From Pseudomonas sp. PDM04 (GTDB lineage: Bacteria; Pseudomonadota; Gammaproteobacteria; Pseudomonadales; Pseudomonadaceae): a DNA stretch of 64,000 nt. This document shows positions 25,588 through 33,342 of the stretch, one piece after another. Where the stretch lies: the NCBI RefSeq assembly GCF_014851765.1, contig NZ_JACVAI010000005.1, positions 124,001-188,000 on the forward strand, in the 5' to 3' direction. The position numbers and the translations under genes were made by a program. The notes under the pieces were generated by a model. The model did no database searches, had not been told where the DNA came from, and saw nothing but the letters and a program-made list of their open reading frames with translations. Each line of letters begins with the position of its first letter. Position 1 is the first letter of the stretch.

Positions 25588-27497
25588 AGAACTTAGAGGA
25601 GGTTAGTGACGAGGCGAAAAAGATTCTTGATACTATCTGTGAGGGTAAGAGTTTTTTACTGAGTGGCGGTGCTGGAAGTGGTAAAACCTACTCTTTGGTA
25701 GAAGTTATAACGAATCTGGTTACCCTCAAGCCTTTGGCACGCGTAGCGTGTATTACCTACACTAACGCCGCGGTGCGGGAGATTGAGGGCAGAGCCAGCC
25801 ATCCAAATCTGCACGTTTCTACGATTCATGACTTTCTCTGGGGAGTAATAAAACATTTTCAAGTAGAACTAAAGGAGGTTTTGTTAGCGCTGATTAATGA
25901 TGACGAAATATTAGGTTTTAAAGTTTTAGATGGCAACGGCGAGCCAGAAAAGTTAGATGCTATTGAGGGGGATGTTAGGTATAAGGAGTACGTAAAATTT
26001 AGGGAGGGGGTAATTTCACATGATGAAGTTATTGTACTTGCTAACGAGATGTTTAAAAGATACGACAAACTATGCCGAATACTGAAAGATTGTTATCCAT
26101 ATATCATGGTGGATGAGTATCAAGATACTCAGGCGGAAGTTGTAGATATACTTCTTACGCAGTTGACTAGAGTTGGCGATCCAAATGTTATTGGTTTTTT
26201 TGGCGATGCAATGCAGGCAATTTATGATGAAGGCATTGGTGATTTAGATGCTTACAAAGGGGAGGGGGTTGGGCAGGTTAGAGAAATAAAGAAAGAAGAA
26301 AATCGAAGAAATCCAAAAAATGTAATCGATTTGGCAAACAAACTTAGGAATGATGGGCTTTTCCAAGTTCCTTCTAAAGATTTAAATGCTCCCAATATGA
26401 CCAGCGGTGGGGGTGTAAAAGATGGTCATATACAATTTCTATATTCATCCAATGATGACGTTAATATTGTAAAAGAATATTTGGGTTGGGAGTTCTCCGA
26501 GTCATCAGGCGCTAAGGAACTCAATCTCACTCATAACCTTATCGCTGCCAAAGCAGGGTTTAGTGAGTTGATGAGGATTTATGATGGCGATAAGATTTTA
26601 GAGTATGTCCGTCGGATCAAAAGTTATATTAAGAAAAAGGAGCCTGCTTTTAACTCCGAGGGAAAATCGTTCGGAGAAGTATTGGCCGAGTTGAAGTATC
26701 AAAAGACAGGTAAAGCCTTAAAAGAAGTTGATCCCACAGACGGCATGGCCATATATATTACAGAACACCAAGCTATATATGATCGAGCGCTAGATTTCCC
26801 ATATGGTGAGCTGGCTTCTTTATATATTGACAAAGACCAGCTTATAGACGATCAGAAATCTGATCGAAGTGAGCTGGGGCGTGGCGGTGGTAATAGAGAT
26901 GACCTGATAAAACATTTATTTAAAATACAAAAAAATGTCCAGCTTTACTTGGATGGAAATTTTAATGAGTTTCTTCGCGTAACTGAGCATGCGGTCACAT
27001 CTAAGAGTGATAAAGTTAGACTGAAGGAGAGGATTGTCAATTTATCGAAAATCGATGATAAAACAGTACAGCAAGTTATCGATGAGGCAAATGTAAATGG
27101 CCTTGTTAGGGTTGACGATCGCCTTCAATCATTTATCGAGTCGAAACGTTATATTTATAACCAAGTGGCTGCGCTCCCATTCTCTCAATTTCAGAAATTA
27201 TTTGAATATCTTGAAGGATTCACACCATTCTCTACTCAGCATAAAACCAAAGGTCGAGAATTTCCTGATGTTCTGGTTGTTCTGAATAATGGGCGGTGGA
27301 ACTCCTATAACTTTGATTATTTGTTTACTGATCGTATGGATAAAGAAAGTGTGGTGAATAGGACGCGTAAAATTCTCTACGTATGCTGTACCCGTGCAAA
27401 ATCAAATTTGGCTTTATTTTATCACTCGCCATCTGACGCAGTTGTTGAAAAAGCGAAGGACTGGTTCGGCCATGAGAACGTAAAAAATCTAGATTAG
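25584..27497 (+). CDS. gajB: GajB-like UvrD/REP-type helicase (Gabija)
   Basis: A superfamily 1 helicase of 637 aa if it starts at the ATG overlapping the gajA stop (ATGA); an ATG four codons upstream is also possible. Motifs: Walker A SGGAGSGKTYSL, CITYTNAAVREI, motif II IMVDEYQDTQ, GFFGDAMQAIYD, ENRRNP, late HKTKGREF and VCCTRAK. In Gabija the helicase partners the OLD nuclease GajA and acts on DNA termini made during infection. It ends 117 bp before a convergent gene. AT-rich codon use matches gajA and differs from the chromosome. Confidence 0.85.
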   Translation: MKNLEEVSDEAKKILDTICEGKSFLLSGGAGSGKTYSLVEVITNLVTLKPLARVACITYTNAAVREIEGRASHPNLHVSTIHDFLWGVIKHFQVELKEVLLALINDDEILGFKVLDGNGEPEKLDAIEGDVRYKEYVKFREGVISHDEVIVLANEMFKRYDKLCRILKDCYPYIMVDEYQDTQAEVVDILLTQLTRVGDPNVIGFFGDAMQAIYDEGIGDLDAYKGEGVGQVREIKKEENRRNPKNVIDLANKLRNDGLFQVPSKDLNAPNMTSGGGVKDGHIQFLYSSNDDVNIVKEYLGWEFSESSGAKELNLTHNLIAAKAGFSELMRIYDGDKILEYVRRIKSYIKKKEPAFNSEGKSFGEVLAELKYQKTGKALKEVDPTDGMAIYITEHQAIYDRALDFPYGELASLYIDKDQLIDDQKSDRSELGRGGGNRDDLIKHLFKIQKNVQLYLDGNFNEFLRVTEHAVTSKSDKVRLKERIVNLSKIDDKTVQQVIDEANVNGLVRVDDRLQSFIESKRYIYNQVAALPFSQFQKLFEYLEGFTPFSTQHKTKGREFPDVLVVLNNGRWNSYNFDYLFTDRMDKESVVNRTRKILYVCCTRAKSNLALFYHSPSDAVVEKAKDWFGHENVKNLD

Positions 27498-27613
27498 CTT
27501 CCGGTGCTGGAAGGCAGTGCCTGATACTATCTGGAAATCTGGATAAGTCAGGCAGTGCTAATGAAGTTCAGATGCATATTTAATTGGTGACGCTTTTAGT
27601 TAATTCTTAACGT

Positions 27614-27973
27614 TTAAATGCTGTAGTTGTAGTGTGTTCCAGTATCGTAATCGTACAGAGAAATATTTTTTCCATTTATGGTTCCGCTAAAATATTTTTT
27701 TGTGTCGTAGTCATAGCCATCAAATTTCTTTCCGTTCATTTTGAGATTTACATGTTTTGAATTGTTGTAGTCATAGAAGTCTAGTGAGTTGTTGCTGCTT
27801 CCAGAAAAGAAGCTAGATGTTGTATAGTCATACCCTTCAACTTTTCCGTTTGAAATGCTAGCTGAAATATTCCTATGGCATGAAGTCGAATAGTCGTAAA
27901 TAGAACTTATTTTTTTCTGATTTTTGGCAGCGCCGACTATGGCGGCGACCCTAGCTCGCGTTGTTTCTTTCAT
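27614..27973 (-). CDS. YDY-repeat small protein, family not recognised
   Basis: A 119-aa protein. After a basic N-terminal helix (residues 1-20) the rest is five repeats beginning YDY at residues 26, 48, 67, 87 and 107 (spacing 22, 19, 20, 20). Units alternate between a form with FFSG/YFSG and a form with H-x-N, and several contain NGK, giving a 40-residue super-repeat with strand-turn-strand character. No Cys pair, TM segment or known catalytic motif is visible. GGAG precedes the ATG, which overlaps the stop of the 91-aa gene upstream (ATGA), so it belongs to the integrase-domain operon. It is convergent with gajB. I do not know its function. Confidence 0.8.
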   Translation of the reverse strand: MKETTRARVAAIVGAAKNQKKISSIYDYSTSCHRNISASISNGKVEGYDYTTSSFFSGSSNNSLDFYDYNNSKHVNLKMNGKKFDGYDYDTKKYFSGTINGKNISLYDYDTGTHYNYSI

Positions 27974-28245
27974 GTGTCAAATCTCCATTTTTTACTTAAT
28001 CGCATAGCAATTAACTCTGCAGTCAGCTTATAGTAATAACGCGTGGACGCGGCTCGATGTCGTATTTTCCTGCACAAAAACCATAGCACATGCTTTCTTT
28101 GCCACGTCCATGGATTGTCTCGGTTCCAGCGCACAGCTATAGCTGCTTGGATGGCTTTTGCTTGGTGTAGGTGGCGCTGACGTGTCGTTTGCGATCCGCT
28201 CATGACTCCCGCGAGGAATACCTCCATATCGAATGGCTTGCTCAT
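27970..28245 (-). CDS. conserved island protein of unknown function (91 aa)
   Basis: A basic 91-aa protein, MSKPFDMEVFLAGVMSGSQT at the N-terminus, rich in Arg, His and Trp (RHLHQAKAIQAAIAVRW, NPWTWQRKHVLWFL), ending RLSKKWRFDT. It looks like an all-helical nucleic-acid-binding protein; the phrase QRHLHQAKAIQ recalls the core-binding region of integrases. Its ATG overlaps the stop of the integrase-domain gene and its stop overlaps the YDY gene, so all three are coupled. The function is unknown. Confidence 0.75.
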   Translation of the reverse strand: MSKPFDMEVFLAGVMSGSQTTRQRHLHQAKAIQAAIAVRWNRDNPWTWQRKHVLWFLCRKIRHRAASTRYYYKLTAELIAMRLSKKWRFDT

Positions 28246-29222
28246 GCTCGGCCACCGATGTAAGCCGAAACTACGTCGATACGACCGTGCCCCAGCTCAT
28301 AGCTGATTTGTGCGCGTGCCTCCTGATCGAGGTGTTGGTCGAGCTGGTAGCAACTACCTCCTTTGATTGGCGCAAGTTGGTTTGTAATCTGCTCATACCG
28401 TTCGCATGCGTAGGCCGCACGCAATTCGTGGAATCCCTTGAGGTTGTACGCGTGAAGGATGTCCCGTGCAGGGCGGATGATTCGCTGGTGAAAGTCTAGG
28501 TAGCTTTCGTTCGGTGCAAGTAAGTTGCCGCTTCCGACGGGAGAGACCTGCTCTGCGTACTTGAGCGCTTCACGAATATGGTTATCCACCCAGATCCAAC
28601 GAGACGCCGACGCACCTGAGCGGCCACCTTTGGTGCCATCTTGAATGTTGATCTTGTCGTATCGTTCGGCTTCCCTTCGCAGTCGAGGAAGATCAGCCAA
28701 AATGGCCTCTCGCAAGCGCATGCCGGTTGCTCGCGCCAGCTGAGCGATGGCCGCGGCGCGCGGCTGCAGATGTTCGGATAGGATGTTGACGATACGTTTT
28801 ACGTGATCGCGGTCCTGGCCTTGCGGCGGCATGGTGCGGACGCTGGTGCGCTGCTTCCCAAGCGCCTTGCTCGGACTCGCCACCCTTACATACTGATCAC
28901 CACGCAGCGCTGCCAAGGTTCGGTTGACGCTGGACAATCGGTTTTGCGCAGTCGCGATGGCAAGCTCACCATGTTCAACTTGCTGGCGCAGATACCCGGC
29001 GTAGTCCAGCAAGGTCTGCCGGTCGATTTTCCTCGCATCGTTGAATCCCGGCCCATCTTCGGACCGACACCAGCGCACAAACGCTTGCCAGCGATCGGTG
29101 TGTGCTTTGACAGTCCCGTAATGCCCACCGCCGAACATGTCTTTCAACGCTTGCGGCCCGGCGTAGCTCAGCTGTCGTCCATACCCAAAATTGCGCCCAT
29201 CCCGTTTACCGACCAACGCCAT
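28242..29222 (-). CDS. integrase-domain tyrosine recombinase-like protein
   Basis: A 326-aa protein with an N-terminal SAM-like core-binding domain (about 15-110; TDRWQAFVRWCRSEDG, YAGYLRQQVEHGELAI) and a catalytic domain with the recombinase residues: R in ATGMRLREAIL, HELRAAYACERY (HxxR box), a late H in SYELGHGR and Y in VVSAYIGG. It is a second recombinase in the island, distinct from the P4-type integrase. The start at 29222 is chosen because GAGGAG lies seven bases upstream; a TTG two codons earlier is less likely. It is the first gene of the three-gene coupled operon. Confidence 0.85.
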   Translation of the reverse strand: MALVGKRDGRNFGYGRQLSYAGPQALKDMFGGGHYGTVKAHTDRWQAFVRWCRSEDGPGFNDARKIDRQTLLDYAGYLRQQVEHGELAIATAQNRLSSVNRTLAALRGDQYVRVASPSKALGKQRTSVRTMPPQGQDRDHVKRIVNILSEHLQPRAAAIAQLARATGMRLREAILADLPRLRREAERYDKINIQDGTKGGRSGASASRWIWVDNHIREALKYAEQVSPVGSGNLLAPNESYLDFHQRIIRPARDILHAYNLKGFHELRAAYACERYEQITNQLAPIKGGSCYQLDQHLDQEARAQISYELGHGRIDVVSAYIGGRA

Positions 29223-29651
29223 GATCAAACTCCTCTCGAAGTCAAAACGTTGAAGATTTTCCCCACGTCATCCCGCCAAGAATGTTGAGTGTTATCAGGG
29301 ATCAAGGCCCCTGCGACCTGTGAGGGTTGTCCACTAACGCGGGACTTGCGGCTCCTTACGACCGGGAGCTTGGGCATCTCATGATCTGACCTCCTGAGCA
29401 CTTCCGAAGAAGTGGGCGGGTGGAGGCTGCACTGGCTGACGAGATCAGCGCCGCGAGATCCTGAGTCGGGTGAAGGCAGTGATGAGATGACCGGGGCATG
29501 CCTGACTGTCAGTCAGGTGCAACCCATTCCTTGGGCTGCGGCACCATCATCTGCATTGCTGTTGCTGGTGACCTCGGTGTTTGTCACGCCGATTGTCACA
29601 AGGGGGAATGCCGCAAAGCCTTGTACGAGTTGGGCTGCAGCAGCGGTAGGA

Positions 29652-29686
29652 GCGCCCGTCTCTTTCCGGGAGAAAGAGACGGGCGC
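29652..29686. repeat. perfect 15-bp inverted repeat
   Basis: GCGCCCGTCTCTTTC pairs without mismatch with GAAAGAGACGGGCGC around a CGGGA loop. No T-run follows on either strand, so it is not a normal terminator. Confidence 0.85.
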
Positions 29687-29923
29687 GGGTTGGCGCAATG
29701 AAATGGCCAAGCGAATAGGTTGCTGCAGGGCAGCTATAAAAGGGTATGAGTTGCCGCAGTGGCACTCTGGTAGAAGTAGGCATCCATCACATCGCTGTGA
29801 CCGTGCGAGCCGCCGGACGCTAATCGCACTTTGGGAGAACCACCACGGTGTGGCTTAGCCTTAAAGGTTCTGGCTACCTGGGTTGCTGTCAACGACAGCG
29901 CTTTGCCCGATCTTTTCTACGCC

Positions 29924-30013
29924 TGTGGATAATTCGGGTCAAGACTCGAATTTTCGGGAGTTCTGCGGCTGTGGATGAAATTATCCACCGGTGGAAATCC
30001 GTGGTTTTCCACA
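29924..30013. other. cluster of DnaA-box-like nonamers
   Basis: TGTGGATAA (29924) and TTTTCCACA (30005) match the DnaA consensus TTWTNCACA on opposite strands. TGTGGATGA (29970) and TTATCCACC (29981) have one mismatch each. Such clustering occurs at replication origins, but the same nonamers can arise as integrase arm sites. Confidence 0.45.
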
Positions 30014-30046
30014 GACAGTTGCGTGGGCTTTAGATTTTTTAAGTGA

Positions 30047-30091
30047 GGTCCATCCAAACAGGGCGGCTTTGCAGCCCTGTTTGGATGGACC
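30047..30091. repeat. perfect 18-bp inverted repeat downstream of int
   Basis: GGTCCATCCAAACAGGGC pairs fully with GCCCTGTTTGGATGGACC around a nine-base loop (30065-30073). It lies 42 bp beyond the end of the integrase gene. There is no T-run. Confidence 0.88.
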
Positions 30092-30132
30092 CGCGTGGAC
30101 AAGAGGATCACTGAGATATAAAGACCGAGCGC

Positions 30133-31455
30133 TTACTCAGTTGCGCCACGTTTTGCTTTTAAGCGAGTGACGTTCGGTCCGGTCTGGTTCGCGAATTCGT
30201 GGGGGGTGACATGCTCCTGTCGATTCGTCTCAAGGTACCGGCTCCACCAGTTCATGATCAATCTGCGCTCCTCAATGAATTCGGCCTTGTGGATGTAAGC
30301 AGCGCGGACGTTGTTGCGTTCTTTGTGGCTCATCTGCCGTTCAATGGCTGTCTCCGACCACAATCCTGACTCGATCAGTGCGCTGCAGGCCATCGAGCGG
30401 AAGCCATGGCCACAGATTTCGGTTTTGGTGTCGTAACCCATATTTCGAAGCGCGCTGTTCACCGTGTTTTCAGACATCGGTTTCGACGGGTTGGCATCGC
30501 CTGCAAATACCAGGTCGAATTCGCCGGTGAGGGTGCGGATCTGTTCAAGCAGGGTCACGGCTTGCGGCGATAAGGGTACAAGGTGGATGTCCCCGGCCAT
30601 CTTCGTACCTCTTGTTGAAAAGGGTACTCCGTCCAACGCGGGTCGAGTGTCCGGTATCTCCCAGGTGCCGCGCTTGAGGTCGAACTCGCTCCAGCGGGCG
30701 AAGCGTAGTTCGCTGGAGCGGACAAACACATGTAGCGAGAGCATGACTGTCAGCCGAGTCAGCGTTCGTCCTTTGTAGGTGTCGATGCGCTCCTGCAATT
30801 CGGGCAGACGCGATAAGGGTAAAGCTGGGCGGTGAACTACCCTCGGGGCTTTGATCAAACCTTCAAGATCGGAGGCAGGGTTTGCCGCGATCTGTCGAGC
30901 ACGTTTCGCCTCGCGCATGATGCTTTGCAGGTAGTTTTGTACCCTTAAGGCGACGTCAATCGTGCCGCGCTTCTGGATTGCTTCCAGAGGTTGCATCAAG
31001 TCGTGAGTGTCTAGGTCGACAATAGCGCGATCACCGATCAGTGGAAAAACATGGGTTTTTAGACGGCTCAGGACCGTCTTGGCATGGCCTGGAGCCCATT
31101 TGGCAGACATCGCTTTGTGCCAGTCCAAGGCTGCGCTCTCAAAGGTTCGGCCTCGGATTGTGGCTTGCGTCTTGGCTTGGTGTTTGGACTCGATGGGGTC
31201 GATGCCTTCCGCCAGCATGCGCTTGACCTCCAGGCGCCTCTTGCGCGCATCGGCGAGGCCGACCACGGGGTAGTTGCCAAACGAGGTCAGTCCTTCACGT
31301 CCATCAGGTTTTACATACCTGAAACGCCAGCCTTTGCGGCCATTGGGTTGGACTAAAAGGTAGAGGCCGTCACCGTCGAAAAGCTTGTAGGCGCGGTCGG
31401 TGGGCTTGGCTGAACGGCAAGCCGAGTCGGAGAGTGGAGCAGTGGTGCGCGACAT
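30133..31455 (-). CDS. P4-type tyrosine integrase
   Basis: A 440-aa integrase: N-terminal DUF4102 arm-binding domain (LSDSACRSAKPTDRAYKLFDG, GLYLLVQPNGRKGWRFRY), core-binding domain (about 100-190) and catalytic domain with R in VRSSELRFARWSEFD, HGFRSMACSALIESG, and the closing H and Y in QMSHKERNNVRAAYIHKAEF. It catalyses integration and excision at the tRNA-Thr 3' end. The gene starts about 170 bp from the tRNA, as usual for tRNA-associated islands, and is divergent from nothing; its 3' end faces the structured region. Confidence 0.93.
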   Translation of the reverse strand: MSRTTAPLSDSACRSAKPTDRAYKLFDGDGLYLLVQPNGRKGWRFRYVKPDGREGLTSFGNYPVVGLADARKRRLEVKRMLAEGIDPIESKHQAKTQATIRGRTFESAALDWHKAMSAKWAPGHAKTVLSRLKTHVFPLIGDRAIVDLDTHDLMQPLEAIQKRGTIDVALRVQNYLQSIMREAKRARQIAANPASDLEGLIKAPRVVHRPALPLSRLPELQERIDTYKGRTLTRLTVMLSLHVFVRSSELRFARWSEFDLKRGTWEIPDTRPALDGVPFSTRGTKMAGDIHLVPLSPQAVTLLEQIRTLTGEFDLVFAGDANPSKPMSENTVNSALRNMGYDTKTEICGHGFRSMACSALIESGLWSETAIERQMSHKERNNVRAAYIHKAEFIEERRLIMNWWSRYLETNRQEHVTPHEFANQTGPNVTRLKAKRGATE

Positions 31456-31557
31456 AAGGGTACTCCTCCCTTTATCGAATGACCTTACCCCTATCTTTAT
31501 CCTTAAAACGGCTGGTATCCATAAGATTTTGGCGGAATCCGACGGAACGCCAAAACG

Positions 31558-31585
31558 AAAAAACCCGCCAGAAGGCGGGTTTTTC
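31558..31585. terminator. hairpin terminator downstream of tRNA-Thr
   Basis: AAAACCCGCC and GGCGGGTTTTT form the stem around a four-base loop; runs of T or A on both sides allow either direction. It ends tRNA-Thr transcription on the minus strand. Confidence 0.8.
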
Positions 31586-31627
31586 TGGGGTTCTAGAGAT
31601 TTTGAAAGCCTTCTCTGGAACCTTGGA

Positions 31628-31703
<76 letters not shown>

Positions 31704-31822
31704 GTGTTAGGGCGACGATTATAGCGATTGGGTTGGTTCTGTAAACCCCTGAATTCAGACTATTTTTACGCGCTCGCCAGACCCGCCCCGCAGACGCTTC
31801 CACGGGGCTGGGCGGGGTGGGG

Positions 31823-33064
31823 TTATACGCCGTTTCGGACGGCGTTGATCAGGTCCTGGCTCAGGACCTGGGCGGGGGCGACCTGGACGCTTTGGGTGTA
31901 GAACGGCGGCAGGTTCTGGGCCAGGGTCGAGAGTGCCTGGGCCGTGGTGTTGCCCGGTAGCAGCACGTATTGCAGGTTGGACGGGTAGCTCTGTGGCACC
32001 GGGCCTTCCATGGTGGAGCCGTAGGCGCCGAAGGTCATGACGGCTTGCGGCGTGGTCGGGTCGGGGGCGTAGAGGAAGACGAAGGTGCCGTATTTGGGGT
32101 GGGTCAGGTAGTGCCCGGCTTCGGCGCGGACGGCCGGGTCGGGGTCATTCATCAGGGTCCAGCGCATGACGGCGTAGTTGCGGGTGGTTTCCATGAAAGC
32201 GGTACGAATCGGCGACTGGTCTTCCGCACCGCCCAGGCACGCCAGCAGGTTGCCGAAGGGGTCGATCAGCGCGACCGCATTGAACACCCGGCTTTGCTGC
32301 GCCGTTTTCAGCAGGGGCGCGGCGAGTTCTACGCCCGGGTCGCGGGGGTTGGCCGATTGCACGGTCAGGGCGAACGGGCTGAGCGCGGTGAGTGCCTGGC
32401 GCACTTTGCTGTTGGCGGGCAGGGTGGCCGGGTTTTGCAGTTGCTCCGGTGGCAGGCCGCTGTTGTTGCTGGCGTCGCGTACGGTGTTGACGCTGGCGGA
32501 GAAGATCGAGCTGCAGAGGAAATACGCCGCCGAGTCGATGCTCTCGCCGCCGAACACCGGGCGGGTCGAGCCTTGGTAGGGGCGGCTCACCGGCGCCGCA
32601 ACGGCGTAGTAAGCCCAGGTGCCCTGGGCTTGCTGGCGGATTGTCGGTGGCAATGACGGAAAGTTGAACTGGCTGTTGTAGTTGATGCCGGCGTAGTCAT
32701 CGATCGCGCTGACGGCGACGTTGAATCCGGCGGTCAGCAGCGAACCGGCGCACATGGCGCAGGGGTCCAGCGTGGTGACCACGGTCAACTGATCGGGTGC
32801 GGGCAGGTTCAGGCGCACCGCATTCTTGTAATACCAGTCCACCAATTGTCGTTCGCCATGGGCGGTCGGGTCGTGGGGCAGAAACCAGGTGGTGGCGTTG
32901 CCGGGAAAAGGCATCAGCACGTTGTTGTGCAAAGCGGCGATGAGCTCGCCGGTTGCGTTGTTGATGATGGCGCCGCCCACGGCGAAGGTCTGTTGCAGCG
33001 CCGCGTAAATGGCTTGATTGGCGACGGTATCGACGGCTTCCTGCGCACTGTTCAATGTGCTCAT
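31823..33064 (-). CDS. cytidine-deaminase-fold protein with long C-terminal domain
   Basis: A 413-aa protein. Residues about 15-170 are a CDA-fold deaminase of the TadA/guanine deaminase kind: zinc His and catalytic Glu in AHGERQ (H69, E71) and zinc cysteines in PCAMC (C102, C105). The rest (about 180-413) has no motif I recognise; it contains SRVFNAVALIDPFGNLLACLGG and FVFLYAPDPTTPQAVMTFGAYGST, which look like a second alpha/beta domain. AAGGAG lies before the ATG. There is no signal peptide and no obvious partner gene. The substrate is unknown. Confidence 0.8.
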   Translation of the reverse strand: MSTLNSAQEAVDTVANQAIYAALQQTFAVGGAIINNATGELIAALHNNVLMPFPGNATTWFLPHDPTAHGERQLVDWYYKNAVRLNLPAPDQLTVVTTLDPCAMCAGSLLTAGFNVAVSAIDDYAGINYNSQFNFPSLPPTIRQQAQGTWAYYAVAAPVSRPYQGSTRPVFGGESIDSAAYFLCSSIFSASVNTVRDASNNSGLPPEQLQNPATLPANSKVRQALTALSPFALTVQSANPRDPGVELAAPLLKTAQQSRVFNAVALIDPFGNLLACLGGAEDQSPIRTAFMETTRNYAVMRWTLMNDPDPAVRAEAGHYLTHPKYGTFVFLYAPDPTTPQAVMTFGAYGSTMEGPVPQSYPSNLQYVLLPGNTTAQALSTLAQNLPPFYTQSVQVAPAQVLSQDLINAVRNGV

Positions 33065-33342
33065 GATTGCTTAGCTCCTTGCTGGTCCCTGAGGTCAGAG
33101 AATTCTGACGCCTGGCAAAGATAGTCGAGGATTTTCCGGGTGTTTATGTTGTTTTGGCTTAACGCTTATGCACAACGGGCTGCCTGATGCACTTGACGCG
33201 GCGCAAAAATGTGGATCCGTTCTCATTTGGCCGCAAATACCTGTTTTTGTGGTTTTTTCTACCTGTGTACGAAAATTGAACAAATTGGTTTCAAGCCTGA
33301 AACAGCTGTAAATATTGGATCCATGATATTTCATCAACAGAG

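Larger units (their letters stand above)
29223..30132. other. structured non-coding region between the two recombinase genes
   Basis: There are about 910 bp without a convincing gene. It contains three perfect inverted repeats (29501-29517 CCTGACT/AGTCAGG, 29652-29686, 30047-30091), a 12-bp palindrome TCCACCGGTGGA at 29984, and four DnaA-box-like nonamers in 90 bp (29924-30013). The GC content is nearer the host than gajAB is. A 148-codon open frame on the plus strand has no family-like features and crosses a perfect hairpin. The region could be an attachment-arm, origin-like or transfer-related site. Confidence 0.6.

Noticed and set aside
29652..29686. Hairpin as a Rho-independent terminator or integron attC site
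   Set aside because: No T-run on either strand, and no attC core or cassette-like neighbours or IntI-type integrase insert.
29412..29858. 148-codon plus-strand frame inside the island's non-coding region
   Set aside because: It crosses a perfect 15-bp hairpin, has no plausible ribosome-binding site or family-like motif, and is low-complexity with Arg, Ala and Ser as in shadow frames.
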